Origin: JADJNW01 sp964517175
GTDB taxonomy: Bacteria; Bacteroidota; Bacteroidia; Chitinophagales; Saprospiraceae
Length of the DNA: 10,111 nucleotides
Direction of reading: 5' to 3'
Assembly: GCA_964517175.1 (NCBI GenBank)
Contig: CAZFBU010000153.1
Span: forward strand, 1 to 10,111
Numbering within the stretch: position 1 is the first letter of the stretch; the number at the start of each line of letters is the position of its first letter. The translations under genes and the position numbers were made by a program. Positions 1-7,618 of this stretch are shown here, in pieces. Under the pieces are notes generated by a model. It was not told where the DNA came from and ran no database searches. It worked only from the letters and a program-made list of their open reading frames with translations.

Positions 1-48
1 CCGCGCAGCGCGAAGCTCATCGAGAAGCTGGTGGAGGTAGCGGGTCAT
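1..48 (-). CDS. Hypothetical protein, N-terminal 16 codons only
   Basis: An ATG at 48 on the minus strand opens a frame that stays open to the window edge, so only the first 16 residues (MTRYLHQLLDELRAAR) are visible. The segment is amphipathic and probably helical. It begins 15 bp after the stop of the 51-aa ORF and has the same GC-rich composition as that block, so it is most likely the next gene of a small co-oriented cluster. The function is unknown and I name no family from 16 residues. Sequence beyond the left edge is needed to tell whether it is a real gene. Confidence 0.45.
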   Translation of the reverse strand, partial: MTRYLHQLLDELRAAR

Positions 49-63
49 CGTAGTGGGTGTTTA

Positions 64-219
64 TCACAAATCATTCATCAGATGATCGATTTCGTAGATA
101 TCCACCGAACACCTCGCCACGATTTCATTCACGCGATTATGCAAAATGGCCTCCTGGACGGCGGCCAAGCATTGCAGTTTTTGAATTATTCGGCGCAGGT
201 TGTCAATCCGTTCTTCCAT
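64..219 (-). CDS. Small helical protein of unknown function, 51 aa
   Basis: This short frame starts with ATG at 219, only 5 bp after the stop codon of the Csx20-like gene, and ends in TGA immediately followed by TAA. The protein begins MEERIDNLRRIIQKLQ and ends EIDHLMNDL. It is rich in Leu, Ile, Glu and Arg, looks wholly alpha-helical, and has two Cys residues, no signal peptide and no membrane segment. The close spacing suggests translational coupling with the gene before it. I do not recognise the family. It could be a small partner of its neighbours or a chance frame. Favouring a real gene are the tight spacing on both sides and the coherent amphipathic pattern. Confidence 0.5.
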   Translation of the reverse strand: MEERIDNLRRIIQKLQCLAAVQEAILHNRVNEIVARCSVDIYEIDHLMNDL

Positions 220-224
220 GTGCT

Positions 225-596
225 TCACTTTTCAGCATAATTTCTGAATCGAATAAAATTGAACTGCGATACTTTTTTGCCACCGGCTTCTTTTATTACG
301 ATCCGCTCTGAAGTGCTCGCTACACATGATATGCCGGCCTCCTGCAGGCGATTGCCCAGCAGATGAGTGAAGGTCAGCTCGCCCATGAGGTGGACGGTCA
401 GTCCGGGCGCTTCCGCCGCCAGTTTGCGGATGCGCCCCTCGTATTCTTCCACAATCTGCCGCACGCCATCGGTATCGGCTGCCGGCGGAATCTGCGGGAA
501 GGACAGATCCCGGATCTCGCCGTACTGGTCGAGGGCAGCGCGGCACTGGGCGGCGGGCCAGGAAGTGGAGGGGTGGTTGGAGAGGTTGAGGAGCAT
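225..596 (-). CDS. Small Rossmann-like Csx20/Csx15-type protein, candidate ring nuclease
   Basis: The 123-aa protein starts MLLNLSNHPS, a hydrophobic strand followed by a polar turn. A second strand around residues 68-76 (VHLMGELTF) and a third near residues 90-98 (ISCVASTSER) follow, and the end reads FNFIRFRNY. This alternation fits a compact Rossmann-like fold. The S/T-S/T-x-R motif with a terminal VRFR-like strand resembles what I recall of Csx20, one of the small families (Csx15, Csx16, Csx20) proposed to bind or degrade cyclic oligoadenylate. That assignment rests on memory of motifs, not on an alignment. It lies 128 bp after the Card1-like effector on the same strand, so it may share the operon or have its own promoter in the gap. 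Its GC content is much higher than that of the effector genes: about 62% by hand count over 361-480. If it is a ring nuclease it would dampen the Cas10 signal. It could instead be a CARF-like sensor. Confidence 0.6.
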   Translation of the reverse strand: MLLNLSNHPSTSWPAAQCRAALDQYGEIRDLSFPQIPPAADTDGVRQIVEEYEGRIRKLAAEAPGLTVHLMGELTFTHLLGNRLQEAGISCVASTSERIVIKEAGGKKVSQFNFIRFRNYAEK

Positions 597-724
597 GAGA
601 GCTGTTGGTTTTTAAAAGTTGGAAAATTAATTCTAACTGCTCAATATCCGATTATCAGCAGATTATAAGAGGTGAAGAAGATTGCTATTCTTTAAGTGTT
701 TTTTGCATAGGCACGCAAATAAAA

Positions 725-1819
725 TTAAATGCTTTTTAATTCATCAAAAAAGGTTCCGTTTAAAAAAGCAGATCTGCCAATCAATTTGACTCTGCTGGCA
801 TCGGCTCTCTTTAGATGCGGCTCTAACTTAGGTTCTCCTAAGTCAGATAGGGTGACAACCGTCGTTTGGGCGAAAAGTCCAAGTTTATTTCGTAGGGAGT
901 CAGATTTGTAGATTGTTTCTCCAATGAAAGTTTGCGACTCCTCACTATCCAAGTAAATTGAAGTCTTACATTCAAACAGATAAATCCTATTGTTCTTCAT
1001 CAGTAAAACGTCGAACTCATTAGTAGCATCTCCTTTCTCTACAATTAAGCTTAATCCTATTGCAGATTCTGAAATATCGAATCTATCTTTTAAGAAGTAA
1101 AAGAGGTACTCCTCTAACCAATCCCCACTTAAATACCGGCACTCATATTTACTTAACTTGTTTTCTTTTTCGGTGTGAAATCCAACTCTGTCCAAAAATA
1201 AAATTAGCGGTTCATTATCTTTAACGTTCTTCATGCCCTTGTTGCGGTGCTTTCTCAATTCTTCCAAAACCGGTATATCCTTATCTTGATCGAAGTGATT
1301 AAGAAAGTAGGTTAGTAGATTCTCAGCGGATTTTTTTGAGTATAAAGGAGAACTTTGGCTTTGGATCGTAAATCCATAGGCTGACAAATAATCCGATAAA
1401 GATATTTTGGCTTTGATTTTTGATGGCACCTTTTTTCTACCAGGGTGCACTTTTATCATTTCACCTTTCCCTGACAAGTAATACATTTGAGAATTAACAG
1501 TCTTAAAAAATTCGTAAACTGCTAAAGACATTACCTTCGTCCCCCCTGTAAGATTTACAATATAAGTATCCTCATCATTTATTGACTGAATTAATTTTAC
1601 CTCAATATCCTCAAACGAAAACGGATTGACAATTACAGGGTCAATTAACTTATCTTCATCTAACGAGACAGTATCCAAAATCCACTGCCTGTTACCTATT
1701 TTTTCCATACTCTTTGTAGAGATGAACAGATAGTTGTCTATTTGACTACCCATTGCACGAATAAACTCAATGTTAGGAATGGTTTGATCGCTTACCAAAC
1801 TCACCAATACTTTACTCAT
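725..1819 (-). CDS. card1: Card1/Can2-like cOA-activated nuclease (CARF + PD-(D/E)xK)
   Basis: The 364-aa protein has the two-domain layout of the DUF1887 family, in which Card1 and Can2 are dimeric nucleases switched on by cyclic oligoadenylate (cA4 in studied members). The N-terminal half (about 1-150) is a CARF domain: the first strand is VLVSLVSDQTIPNI, and the ligand-loop motif LTGGTK is at 90-95. The C-terminal half (about 215-355) is a PD-(D/E)xK nuclease. E236/E237 lie in GDWLEEY, D270 in NEFDVLL, and E283 and K285 in FECKT. All expected catalytic residues are therefore present. The length is close to the roughly 370 aa of known Card1. It begins 6 bp after the TIGR03986-like gene, so it is almost certainly cotranscribed with the complex that would make its activator. 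It is AT-rich (hand counts of 33-35% GC in two 60-bp lines), lower than most of the complex genes. Known members degrade ssRNA and nick or cut DNA; the exact substrate here is unknown. Confidence 0.88.
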   Translation of the reverse strand: MSKVLVSLVSDQTIPNIEFIRAMGSQIDNYLFISTKSMEKIGNRQWILDTVSLDEDKLIDPVIVNPFSFEDIEVKLIQSINDEDTYIVNLTGGTKVMSLAVYEFFKTVNSQMYYLSGKGEMIKVHPGRKKVPSKIKAKISLSDYLSAYGFTIQSQSSPLYSKKSAENLLTYFLNHFDQDKDIPVLEELRKHRNKGMKNVKDNEPLILFLDRVGFHTEKENKLSKYECRYLSGDWLEEYLFYFLKDRFDISESAIGLSLIVEKGDATNEFDVLLMKNNRIYLFECKTSIYLDSEESQTFIGETIYKSDSLRNKLGLFAQTTVVTLSDLGEPKLEPHLKRADASRVKLIGRSAFLNGTFFDELKSI

Positions 1820-1825
1820 GATGAA

Positions 1826-4174
1826 TTATTTGAAATTTATTTTCTTTGCGTTCTCTTCTCCTATCCATTCTGCCATTTTCTTTAACATGGCATTTTTTGG
1901 ATAAGGGGCATTCCATTTATCTTGTTCTTTCTTGGGAAGCGCTTGATAGATTTCATGCAAAATCTTTAGCAACTGGTCATGGTATTGGGAGGGGAGATAC
2001 CCTGCTGGTTCTTGCTCAATTACCTTTTTTATGTTATTTTGCTTATAATAGCTTCTGCCATAGGCTTCCACAGCGTTAATAAGGTTTTTCTTTGCGGATC
2101 TCCAATTGGAAATATCAATCTGGTCTAAACCTGGGCCCTCTGATTGAGCCTTCTGACGTTCTTCCTCTTTTCTTTTGGCTCGTTCCTTCTTTTCTTGTGC
2201 TTCTCTGGCTTCTCTTTCAGCTTGGGCAATTGCGGCTTGTTTTGTTTTTAGCTGCTCCAAGAGCTGAGCTTTCATTGCGGACCATCGCAATTCTATGTCT
2301 TGTTTAGCAGCAATACGGCTCATCTGGATCACTTCATCTATATTGTCCGTGTGCAAGTAGCTTTCTGACTCTTCATCGATGGCGGCTTTCATTGCGGATA
2401 TGGCATTTGCATCACAGTAGGAGGCTACTTCTGCTTTTTTTGATACAAGTTTTGAGTATTGAGCTAACCCTTCTTTGTCCCGTTTTGCTTGCACATGTTC
2501 TTTCAAGTTCATGTAACTTAAGTCAGCACCTGTGTATTCTTGCGCCATGGTCACCAATTCGGTAACCTGATCGAGGGTATGCCATTTAGGTTCCTCCATT
2601 TCCAATCGTGCATTCATATATGCCTCAAACGCACAGAGGTACTTAGGAATATCCAGTTGATCGGCATTTGAGATAGAAAGGCTTACTTTCCCATATCCTA
2701 AAGGCTTGGCCATACCAATGCTGTGGAAAGTATTCTCTGTACCATGGAAAGTCAGTGCGCTTAGCAAGCCCCCTAGCTCCACCGGCCGTAAATTGTGGTA
2801 GCGGATAGAGAAGTTGAACTGTGCACCGGCTTTCAGCGGAGTGAATTTGGTAAGGATCTTTTCGTTGTTTGTTCCTTCCCGAGGGGGATTGGGTTCTACT
2901 CCGTTGGCATGTACAGGATAGCGTTTCCAGCCCGCAATTTCGGCTCCATTGTCCATGAAAGTGTTGTACCTCTTGCTAATTGTACCCACAGCGGTTACAT
3001 TATGGCGCATGTAGGTAGGATAATAGGAAGCCTTCGGCCCGGAAAGCACCTCTCTCTTTTCTGTATCCACCTCTGCATTAGTAGCAAAGGCATGTCCGAT
3101 GTGGACGCGGCCTTTTAGGGCATTGTTGTTATTTACATAGCCGAAGATGGCTTCGGATAGGTCGGGCTTCGTATTGCCCTGATAGTAAGAGATGGAGTCA
3201 ATAACGGAGTTTTCGTATGCAATCTTATAAAGCATAGAAAGTCCCATATCCTTTACTTCTCCATTTTCTTCCCTGAAGAACACCGGAATTTTTTCGCCAG
3301 CATCCAATTTGGGCTTCCAGTATTTCCAGTCTGGAGACTGTTTGTTTTTATCATGATCATAATAAGCAAAGAAGAAATTTTTGATTACATGATCTGAAAC
3401 AGGTTTACCTTTTGCACCTCCATCGGGAAAGACAAATTCCAGATGCTTACCTTTTCCTTGATCTGGTACACGTTCTGAAGGCTGTCCAGTGAAAACGATG
3501 GTTCCAGAAAGGGAGCCAGCAGGATTGACTTTGCACATGGGGCGGCCATTCTTATCGTCCCATGATTCGAACTTATATTTACCGGCTACCGAAGAGTATT
3601 TTTCATACTTCAACTTTGCGGACTTATTCCCAAGGTTTGATTTTTTTTGAAAAAAATCGGAAATATCAATTTGGAAATATTCTGACAATGCTTCGTGGGA
3701 AATCCTTCTTGGTCTTCCACAACCGGTTAGTAAATATTCCCCTCTTACTTTTTCTAGCCAACCGCACTTAACCGAGTTCGATATTTTTGATTTTGGATAA
3801 ATTTTGTCGTTATGGAAATCCCGCACTGCATAACGGTGATCATTCACCTTCCCCTCCATACTTCCGAAACTTAATATCTCCAACACATTCCGAACCATGC
3901 CTTTGACAGAACTGCCAGGAATGAAATATCTTCCACCATATTGGCTGAACAGATGCGTTTTTTGCTGAACATCATTTTTGTAGTTCTCTTTCGCCTTCTT
4001 TTGTCCGATCCCGTCCCGTACAAAGATGGGGGTCTCGGCTTTGAGCGTAACATCAATTGCGCCGGACAGACCATCTTCAAAGGGAAGATCATGATTAATC
4101 TGCTCAATCCAATGTGGGGATACGACATGTTTGTTAAGGGGGACAAAGTTGTAGGGTGCTTTTATCGTTGTCAT
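1826..4174 (-). CDS. Large TIGR03986-like type III RAMP (Cas7) protein with coiled-coil and helical C-terminus
   Basis: This 782-aa protein is a cytoplasmic RAMP-superfamily subunit of the type III complex. The RAMP signature IPGSSVKGMVRN is at 85-96, after a strand carrying AETPIFVRDG (46-55). The matching glycine-rich loop, SIGMAKPLGYGKVSL, appears only at 485-499, so a very large insertion separates the two halves of the fold. From about 505 the protein becomes helical. An Ala/Glu/Lys/Arg-rich coiled coil runs from about 625 to 678. A final helical domain (about 690-780) carries SQYHDQLLKILHEIY and NAMLKKMAEWIG. Size and layout match family TIGR03986, which I recall as travelling with Csx19 and Csx10. 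The helical tail could act as a fused Cas11-type small subunit, since no separate one is encoded; that is inference. It starts 11 bp after the csx19-like stop, with an A/T-rich leader and no clear Shine-Dalgarno site. Confidence 0.82.
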   Translation of the reverse strand: MTTIKAPYNFVPLNKHVVSPHWIEQINHDLPFEDGLSGAIDVTLKAETPIFVRDGIGQKKAKENYKNDVQQKTHLFSQYGGRYFIPGSSVKGMVRNVLEILSFGSMEGKVNDHRYAVRDFHNDKIYPKSKISNSVKCGWLEKVRGEYLLTGCGRPRRISHEALSEYFQIDISDFFQKKSNLGNKSAKLKYEKYSSVAGKYKFESWDDKNGRPMCKVNPAGSLSGTIVFTGQPSERVPDQGKGKHLEFVFPDGGAKGKPVSDHVIKNFFFAYYDHDKNKQSPDWKYWKPKLDAGEKIPVFFREENGEVKDMGLSMLYKIAYENSVIDSISYYQGNTKPDLSEAIFGYVNNNNALKGRVHIGHAFATNAEVDTEKREVLSGPKASYYPTYMRHNVTAVGTISKRYNTFMDNGAEIAGWKRYPVHANGVEPNPPREGTNNEKILTKFTPLKAGAQFNFSIRYHNLRPVELGGLLSALTFHGTENTFHSIGMAKPLGYGKVSLSISNADQLDIPKYLCAFEAYMNARLEMEEPKWHTLDQVTELVTMAQEYTGADLSYMNLKEHVQAKRDKEGLAQYSKLVSKKAEVASYCDANAISAMKAAIDEESESYLHTDNIDEVIQMSRIAAKQDIELRWSAMKAQLLEQLKTKQAAIAQAEREAREAQEKKERAKRKEEERQKAQSEGPGLDQIDISNWRSAKKNLINAVEAYGRSYYKQNNIKKVIEQEPAGYLPSQYHDQLLKILHEIYQALPKKEQDKWNAPYPKNAMLKKMAEWIGEENAKKINFK

Positions 4175-4185
4175 ATTACTATCAT

Positions 4186-4602
4186 TTATTTATTGTTGCT
4201 GAATCCAGCGAAAGCCGCCCAGGTGGGAACAAGGGTTTCCATGCCTTCGAGTAATTCATAGGGGTATGCTTCCCAAGCTTCGATCATTTCAATGTTGTGC
4301 CCGGCAAGGTCATGGCCGATGTAAAGCACCTTGTCGTGAATGATTTTATCTAGTTGAGATAGGTCAATTTTGCCCACGTGATAAACGCCGTCCCAATGTC
4401 TTATTTGGATGCTGATTTGCTGCGCTTGGGAGTAGAAATTTGCTTCTATCACAAACGGCAATTCTGTAAACCAGCTCTGTTGGATCGGCTCCGGAGTAGG
4501 GATGAGCTTTGGAGATTTATCATTTGAATACCAGTAATATCCTTCGAACAGGATATCTTTTGGAATTTCGCTAATTCGAATAGATTGATATGCGGAATTC
4601 AT
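4186..4602 (-). CDS. csx19: Csx19-like (TIGR03984-type) small type III-D subunit
   Basis: The 138-aa soluble protein has no signal peptide or membrane segment. It mixes beta strands (ISIQIRHWDGVYHVGKIDL, KVLYIGHDLAG) with short helices and ends WAAFAGFSNNK. I do not see a catalytic motif. Its size and its position between the tandem Cas7 gene and the TIGR03986-like gene are what is expected for Csx19 (TIGR03984), a small structural subunit of type III-D complexes such as the Synechocystis III-Dv particle. The name rests on context plus faint resemblance, not on a decisive motif. It begins 2 bp after the stop of the tandem Cas7 gene, so it is translationally linked to it. The alternative is an unrelated small accessory protein of the complex. 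Confidence 0.62.
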   Translation of the reverse strand: MNSAYQSIRISEIPKDILFEGYYWYSNDKSPKLIPTPEPIQQSWFTELPFVIEANFYSQAQQISIQIRHWDGVYHVGKIDLSQLDKIIHDKVLYIGHDLAGHNIEMIEAWEAYPYELLEGMETLVPTWAAFAGFSNNK

Positions 4603-4604
4603 AG

Positions 4605-6173
4605 TTAAATATTTGTTTTTTCAAGTGAGCCTTTGAATACGCCATGTCCTTTGGTTGACCCACCACCTAATTGTAAATTCCCGGTGCACAGGTCTTGCAA
4701 AGCTTTTTCAAAAGCTTTTTTGACATTTTCGTCTGATATAGCTTCCCTTTTTACATAAACATCCAACGAAAAAGGATCAGAAGAAGTGGCTTTTTGTTGG
4801 AACAACATTCCTTCACGTGCTCCGCCTGTAAATCGGTCAATGGACACATGACTGAATACTTTTTCAGCTTCTTCTTTTGGCTCGAGATAGAGGTCGGAAA
4901 GGATGATATTACCTCGTGCACCGCTTTCATTGCTCTCGAGAGCATAGCCAAAAAGAGCCTTTACAGCAGGATTATTCTCGCCTACTGGTTTTTCAGTCGA
5001 TTTGTAGTTGACTTGGAACTGCTCCAATTCATTCTCATACCGTTGCCAACGGTCTGATTTCGCCAAGGCCTCTTCCAGTGTCCAGGATTCAATTTTCTCT
5101 TGGAGCTGTGCCCACTCAGGTGAATCGGAGCTGAGATCCAGTGTATCCAATTCTACAGGTAAGGTAAAAGAAGCTATAATTTCTGCGAAATCCGGAGAAG
5201 GCGGTGAAGCCGGAACTTGCTGTGTTCCTCCGATAAATGTATTCGTAAGCTTATTGTAATGATAAGCGACCTTGTGGGATAAAGCACCCTTGACAGAGGT
5301 AGCCGGTATAAGTAGCCAATCTTTTGAAGCCAGAACAGGCTTACCGCTACTCCAATCGAAATACCGTTCAGTTTTGGGCTTATTGTCCACGTCCTCGTCA
5401 CCGTACCCAGCGCCAAATAAGAAGAAATTTTCGGGTGTCAGGTTCAGTTTGTAGTGAACCCAATCATTTGTAAGGGAAACTTCGGGCCGGATTTCCTGCC
5501 AACCTGTTAAGTCTTCATTCAGCGAATTTGAGTGAGCAAGGTAGGCGAGCAGATCATTATTATTTTCCAGGTTGAACACTTTCGTTTTGCAGGAAATCAC
5601 TTTAAGCTTCCCAAAGCCTTTTCGAGTGCCTGCTCCCAGCCGAAACAGCGGGTGTTGAATAATACTCAAAACATTTTGCCAGGCTTGCTGGTCTGTGGCA
5701 TCGCCACTTAACTCGATGTTAAAAACAAAGCGAGTGCCTTTATGGACCAGTTCTTCATCAAATTTCCCGTGGCCGTCTACAGCCCCTTTGTCATTGATCC
5801 GCACGTGATCCCGCTCCGGTAACTTTTGAAAGTAGCCGTAATAGCCGGAACTAAGGTCAATGTTTTGAATCCCTTCTATTACAGTCTTTCCATCGACTCC
5901 AATCAGGTGTGCGCTGCTAAAATTGATCCGGCTGCCTTGCCCGTCATCTTTAGACTGAAAACCAAATAACTTTTTCACCTCTTCCGAATTATCCATCGGG
6001 TCCAATTCATGCCTGAGTACCCCTGCCAGACTACTACCAGGAATATAAGGAAGTCCCATTGCATCGCGAACGATTAGTCGGTCTACAGTGAAGCCTTTTT
6101 CACCTGAGCCTATGGCGAAAGGGGTATCAGCTTCTATGATGAAGTGAGCGAGATATTTGTGAGTCATATTCAT
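4605..6173 (-). CDS. Tandem double-Cas7 RAMP protein (Cas7-2x-like)
   Basis: Two complete RAMP/Cas7 domains are fused in 522 aa. Domain 1 (about 1-200) has IGSGEKGF, then VDRLIVRD with D31 at the place of the Csm3-type catalytic aspartate, IPGSSLAGVLR (44-54), a thumb-like RDHVRIN (121-127) and the glycine loop RLGAGTRKGFGKL (178-190). Domain 2 (about 235-520) has FGAGYGDEDVDN, IPATSVKGALSH (289-300), LFGYALESNESGARG, VSIDRFTGGAREGMLF (443-458) and LGGGSTKGHGVF (502-513). Cas7 subunits form the crRNA-bound backbone and cut target RNA between subunits. Domain 2 has several Asp residues (D259, D261, D263, D273) that could serve, but I cannot assign one. The layout parallels Cas7-2x of type III-Dv. 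The start overlaps the csx10-like stop by 4 bp (ATGA). A second ATG two codons later is an equally possible start. Confidence 0.87.
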   Translation of the reverse strand: MNMTHKYLAHFIIEADTPFAIGSGEKGFTVDRLIVRDAMGLPYIPGSSLAGVLRHELDPMDNSEEVKKLFGFQSKDDGQGSRINFSSAHLIGVDGKTVIEGIQNIDLSSGYYGYFQKLPERDHVRINDKGAVDGHGKFDEELVHKGTRFVFNIELSGDATDQQAWQNVLSIIQHPLFRLGAGTRKGFGKLKVISCKTKVFNLENNNDLLAYLAHSNSLNEDLTGWQEIRPEVSLTNDWVHYKLNLTPENFFLFGAGYGDEDVDNKPKTERYFDWSSGKPVLASKDWLLIPATSVKGALSHKVAYHYNKLTNTFIGGTQQVPASPPSPDFAEIIASFTLPVELDTLDLSSDSPEWAQLQEKIESWTLEEALAKSDRWQRYENELEQFQVNYKSTEKPVGENNPAVKALFGYALESNESGARGNIILSDLYLEPKEEAEKVFSHVSIDRFTGGAREGMLFQQKATSSDPFSLDVYVKREAISDENVKKAFEKALQDLCTGNLQLGGGSTKGHGVFKGSLEKTNI

Positions 6174-7618
6174 ACTGTTTCTTTTGCTCGTTTACGTTTA
6201 GCCATTTCGGCAGCAAGCTTGATGGCAAATGCCACGCGATCAACCTCTGGGATTTGCGTCAAGTATTTTTGAAGGATGCCCCGACGGTCTTTATAACGCC
6301 AGTCGGACTCGGACTGGCCGCGGTGTAGAGCCCCAAAATCTTTATTGAATAAAAGTTTTTCGAGTACTTCCCAATTCTTAGCGTGCTTGGCATAGGCACG
6401 AATGGTTCCCCACTGGCTAGGGCTTATTTCCTGAAAAATTGAACTCTTCTCCCGGACAAACTCATTTATCCGGTTATCTAGGTCAAAGGTATTTGATTTT
6501 CGTTCTTTCTGCTGTTTGAGATATTTTAACACCAAATTATCCTGGGCAGAAGGAGTCCCTGCTAGTGCAATATCGCCTTCATCATGCTTGCTAGGCTTAG
6601 TAAGTATGAGGTCCAACTCAACACCCTTGGATAACAAAAAATCCGGATTGATGAGCACCTGTCCAAATCCTTCCGCCTTATGACTCCCGATTCCACCAAC
6701 AAAGGTTCCAGTATCAATAGGTTGATCGTGTTGGATGGCGATGACCGATCCTTTCTCGATAATCATCCGATCACTGTCACGATTATGGCGATGGCGGTTC
6801 CAAGTTTGATAGAGTCGGGATCTGATTTGTGATTTTTTCCATACAATCTTTCCTTCAGGAACGCCCAATTGTGCGGATGTAGGCGTTAAAGTCGATCGGC
6901 CAAAAGAGTCATAAAAACATAGGTTGCTCAGCGCATAAATTAGGGTCAACCTCGAAGGGGAAATAACCTCTGTCTCAATAGGAAAAACCTTGTCAAAATT
7001 AATCTCTACTAGCCCGTATTCTGCTGACCGGGAACGCCCGATACGTTTCTTGCCAACCAGAGCTGTTTTGATTTCATCTGCATATTGCTCGGTATCATCT
7101 TCCACAATAAAGGTCCACATGGTGTCTTTCGGCAAAGAGAAATAGCCAAACATCTGACCATCCTTGGACCGCCTTTCCTCACGATTATAGGCAGATCTTA
7201 TTGCAAAATCTTGGTCAATTGTTACCAATTGACCATCTAGGCTGAAATACCCTTTTCGGGCTTGTTTGAGCTGTTTACTCTCCTTTGTCAATCGATTGAA
7301 ATCTTCATCTCCCAGTTTGTGGTGTAGATAAACCGGTGGCTGAGTCAAGCCTCTCCCTTTTTCAAAAAACCAGCTAAAGGGAACGGGAAGGCCCGCTTGT
7401 TCTGATATCTGCGGATAAGCATCCCCAAATCGAACCTTGCCGTTGTGAAACAGATCCAGTGTTTCGGCCGCCTGCTCATCGTATAGTTTGCCGGCAACTA
7501 TGCCCAAGAATTTCGCACCGGGAATATAATCAAGTGAAGGATTAAAGCCCTCAGTTGCCGTTACAGAAGAAATGATTACATCTGAAAGTAACCTGCAGGT
7601 ATATTGATATCGCTTCAT
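6170..7618 (-). CDS. csx10: Csx10-like double-RAMP subunit with helical C-terminal domain
   Basis: The 482-aa protein opens with LLSDVIISSVTATEGFNPSLDYIPGAKFLGI (residues 10-40 in two stretches: LLSDVIISSVTATEG, then FNPSLDYIPGAKFLGI), typical of the Csx10 family, the Cas5-like subunit of type III-D. Two glycine-rich RAMP loops are visible: KRIGRSRSAEYGLVEI (191-206) and GGIGSHKAEGFGQVLI (308-323), so two RAMP domains are present. A helical tail (about 357-480) contains SPSQWGTIRAYA (399-410), matching an SQWG-LR motif I recall from Csx10-type proteins. By analogy the protein would hold the 5' crRNA handle at the base of the complex and contact Cas10. The tail could supply a Cas11-like bundle. 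The start overlaps the small cas7 stop by 4 bp, and the end overlaps the tandem Cas7 start by 4 bp, so the three genes are translationally coupled. Confidence 0.82.
   Translation of the reverse strand: MKRYQYTCRLLSDVIISSVTATEGFNPSLDYIPGAKFLGIVAGKLYDEQAAETLDLFHNGKVRFGDAYPQISEQAGLPVPFSWFFEKGRGLTQPPVYLHHKLGDEDFNRLTKESKQLKQARKGYFSLDGQLVTIDQDFAIRSAYNREERRSKDGQMFGYFSLPKDTMWTFIVEDDTEQYADEIKTALVGKKRIGRSRSAEYGLVEINFDKVFPIETEVISPSRLTLIYALSNLCFYDSFGRSTLTPTSAQLGVPEGKIVWKKSQIRSRLYQTWNRHRHNRDSDRMIIEKGSVIAIQHDQPIDTGTFVGGIGSHKAEGFGQVLINPDFLLSKGVELDLILTKPSKHDEGDIALAGTPSAQDNLVLKYLKQQKERKSNTFDLDNRINEFVREKSSIFQEISPSQWGTIRAYAKHAKNWEVLEKLLFNKDFGALHRGQSESDWRYKDRRGILQKYLTQIPEVDRVAFAIKLAAEMAKRKRAKETV

Noticed and set aside
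31..668. Several plus-strand frames across the left GC-rich block
   Set aside because: They lie opposite the minus-strand Csx20-like gene and its small neighbours, have no recognisable motifs, and are explained by GC-rich antisense openness.
597..724. Terminator or promoter between the Card1-like and Csx20-like genes
   Set aside because: The AT-rich gap has only a weak 4-bp hairpin with a G-U pair followed by A residues, and I found no clear Bacteroidota promoter match.
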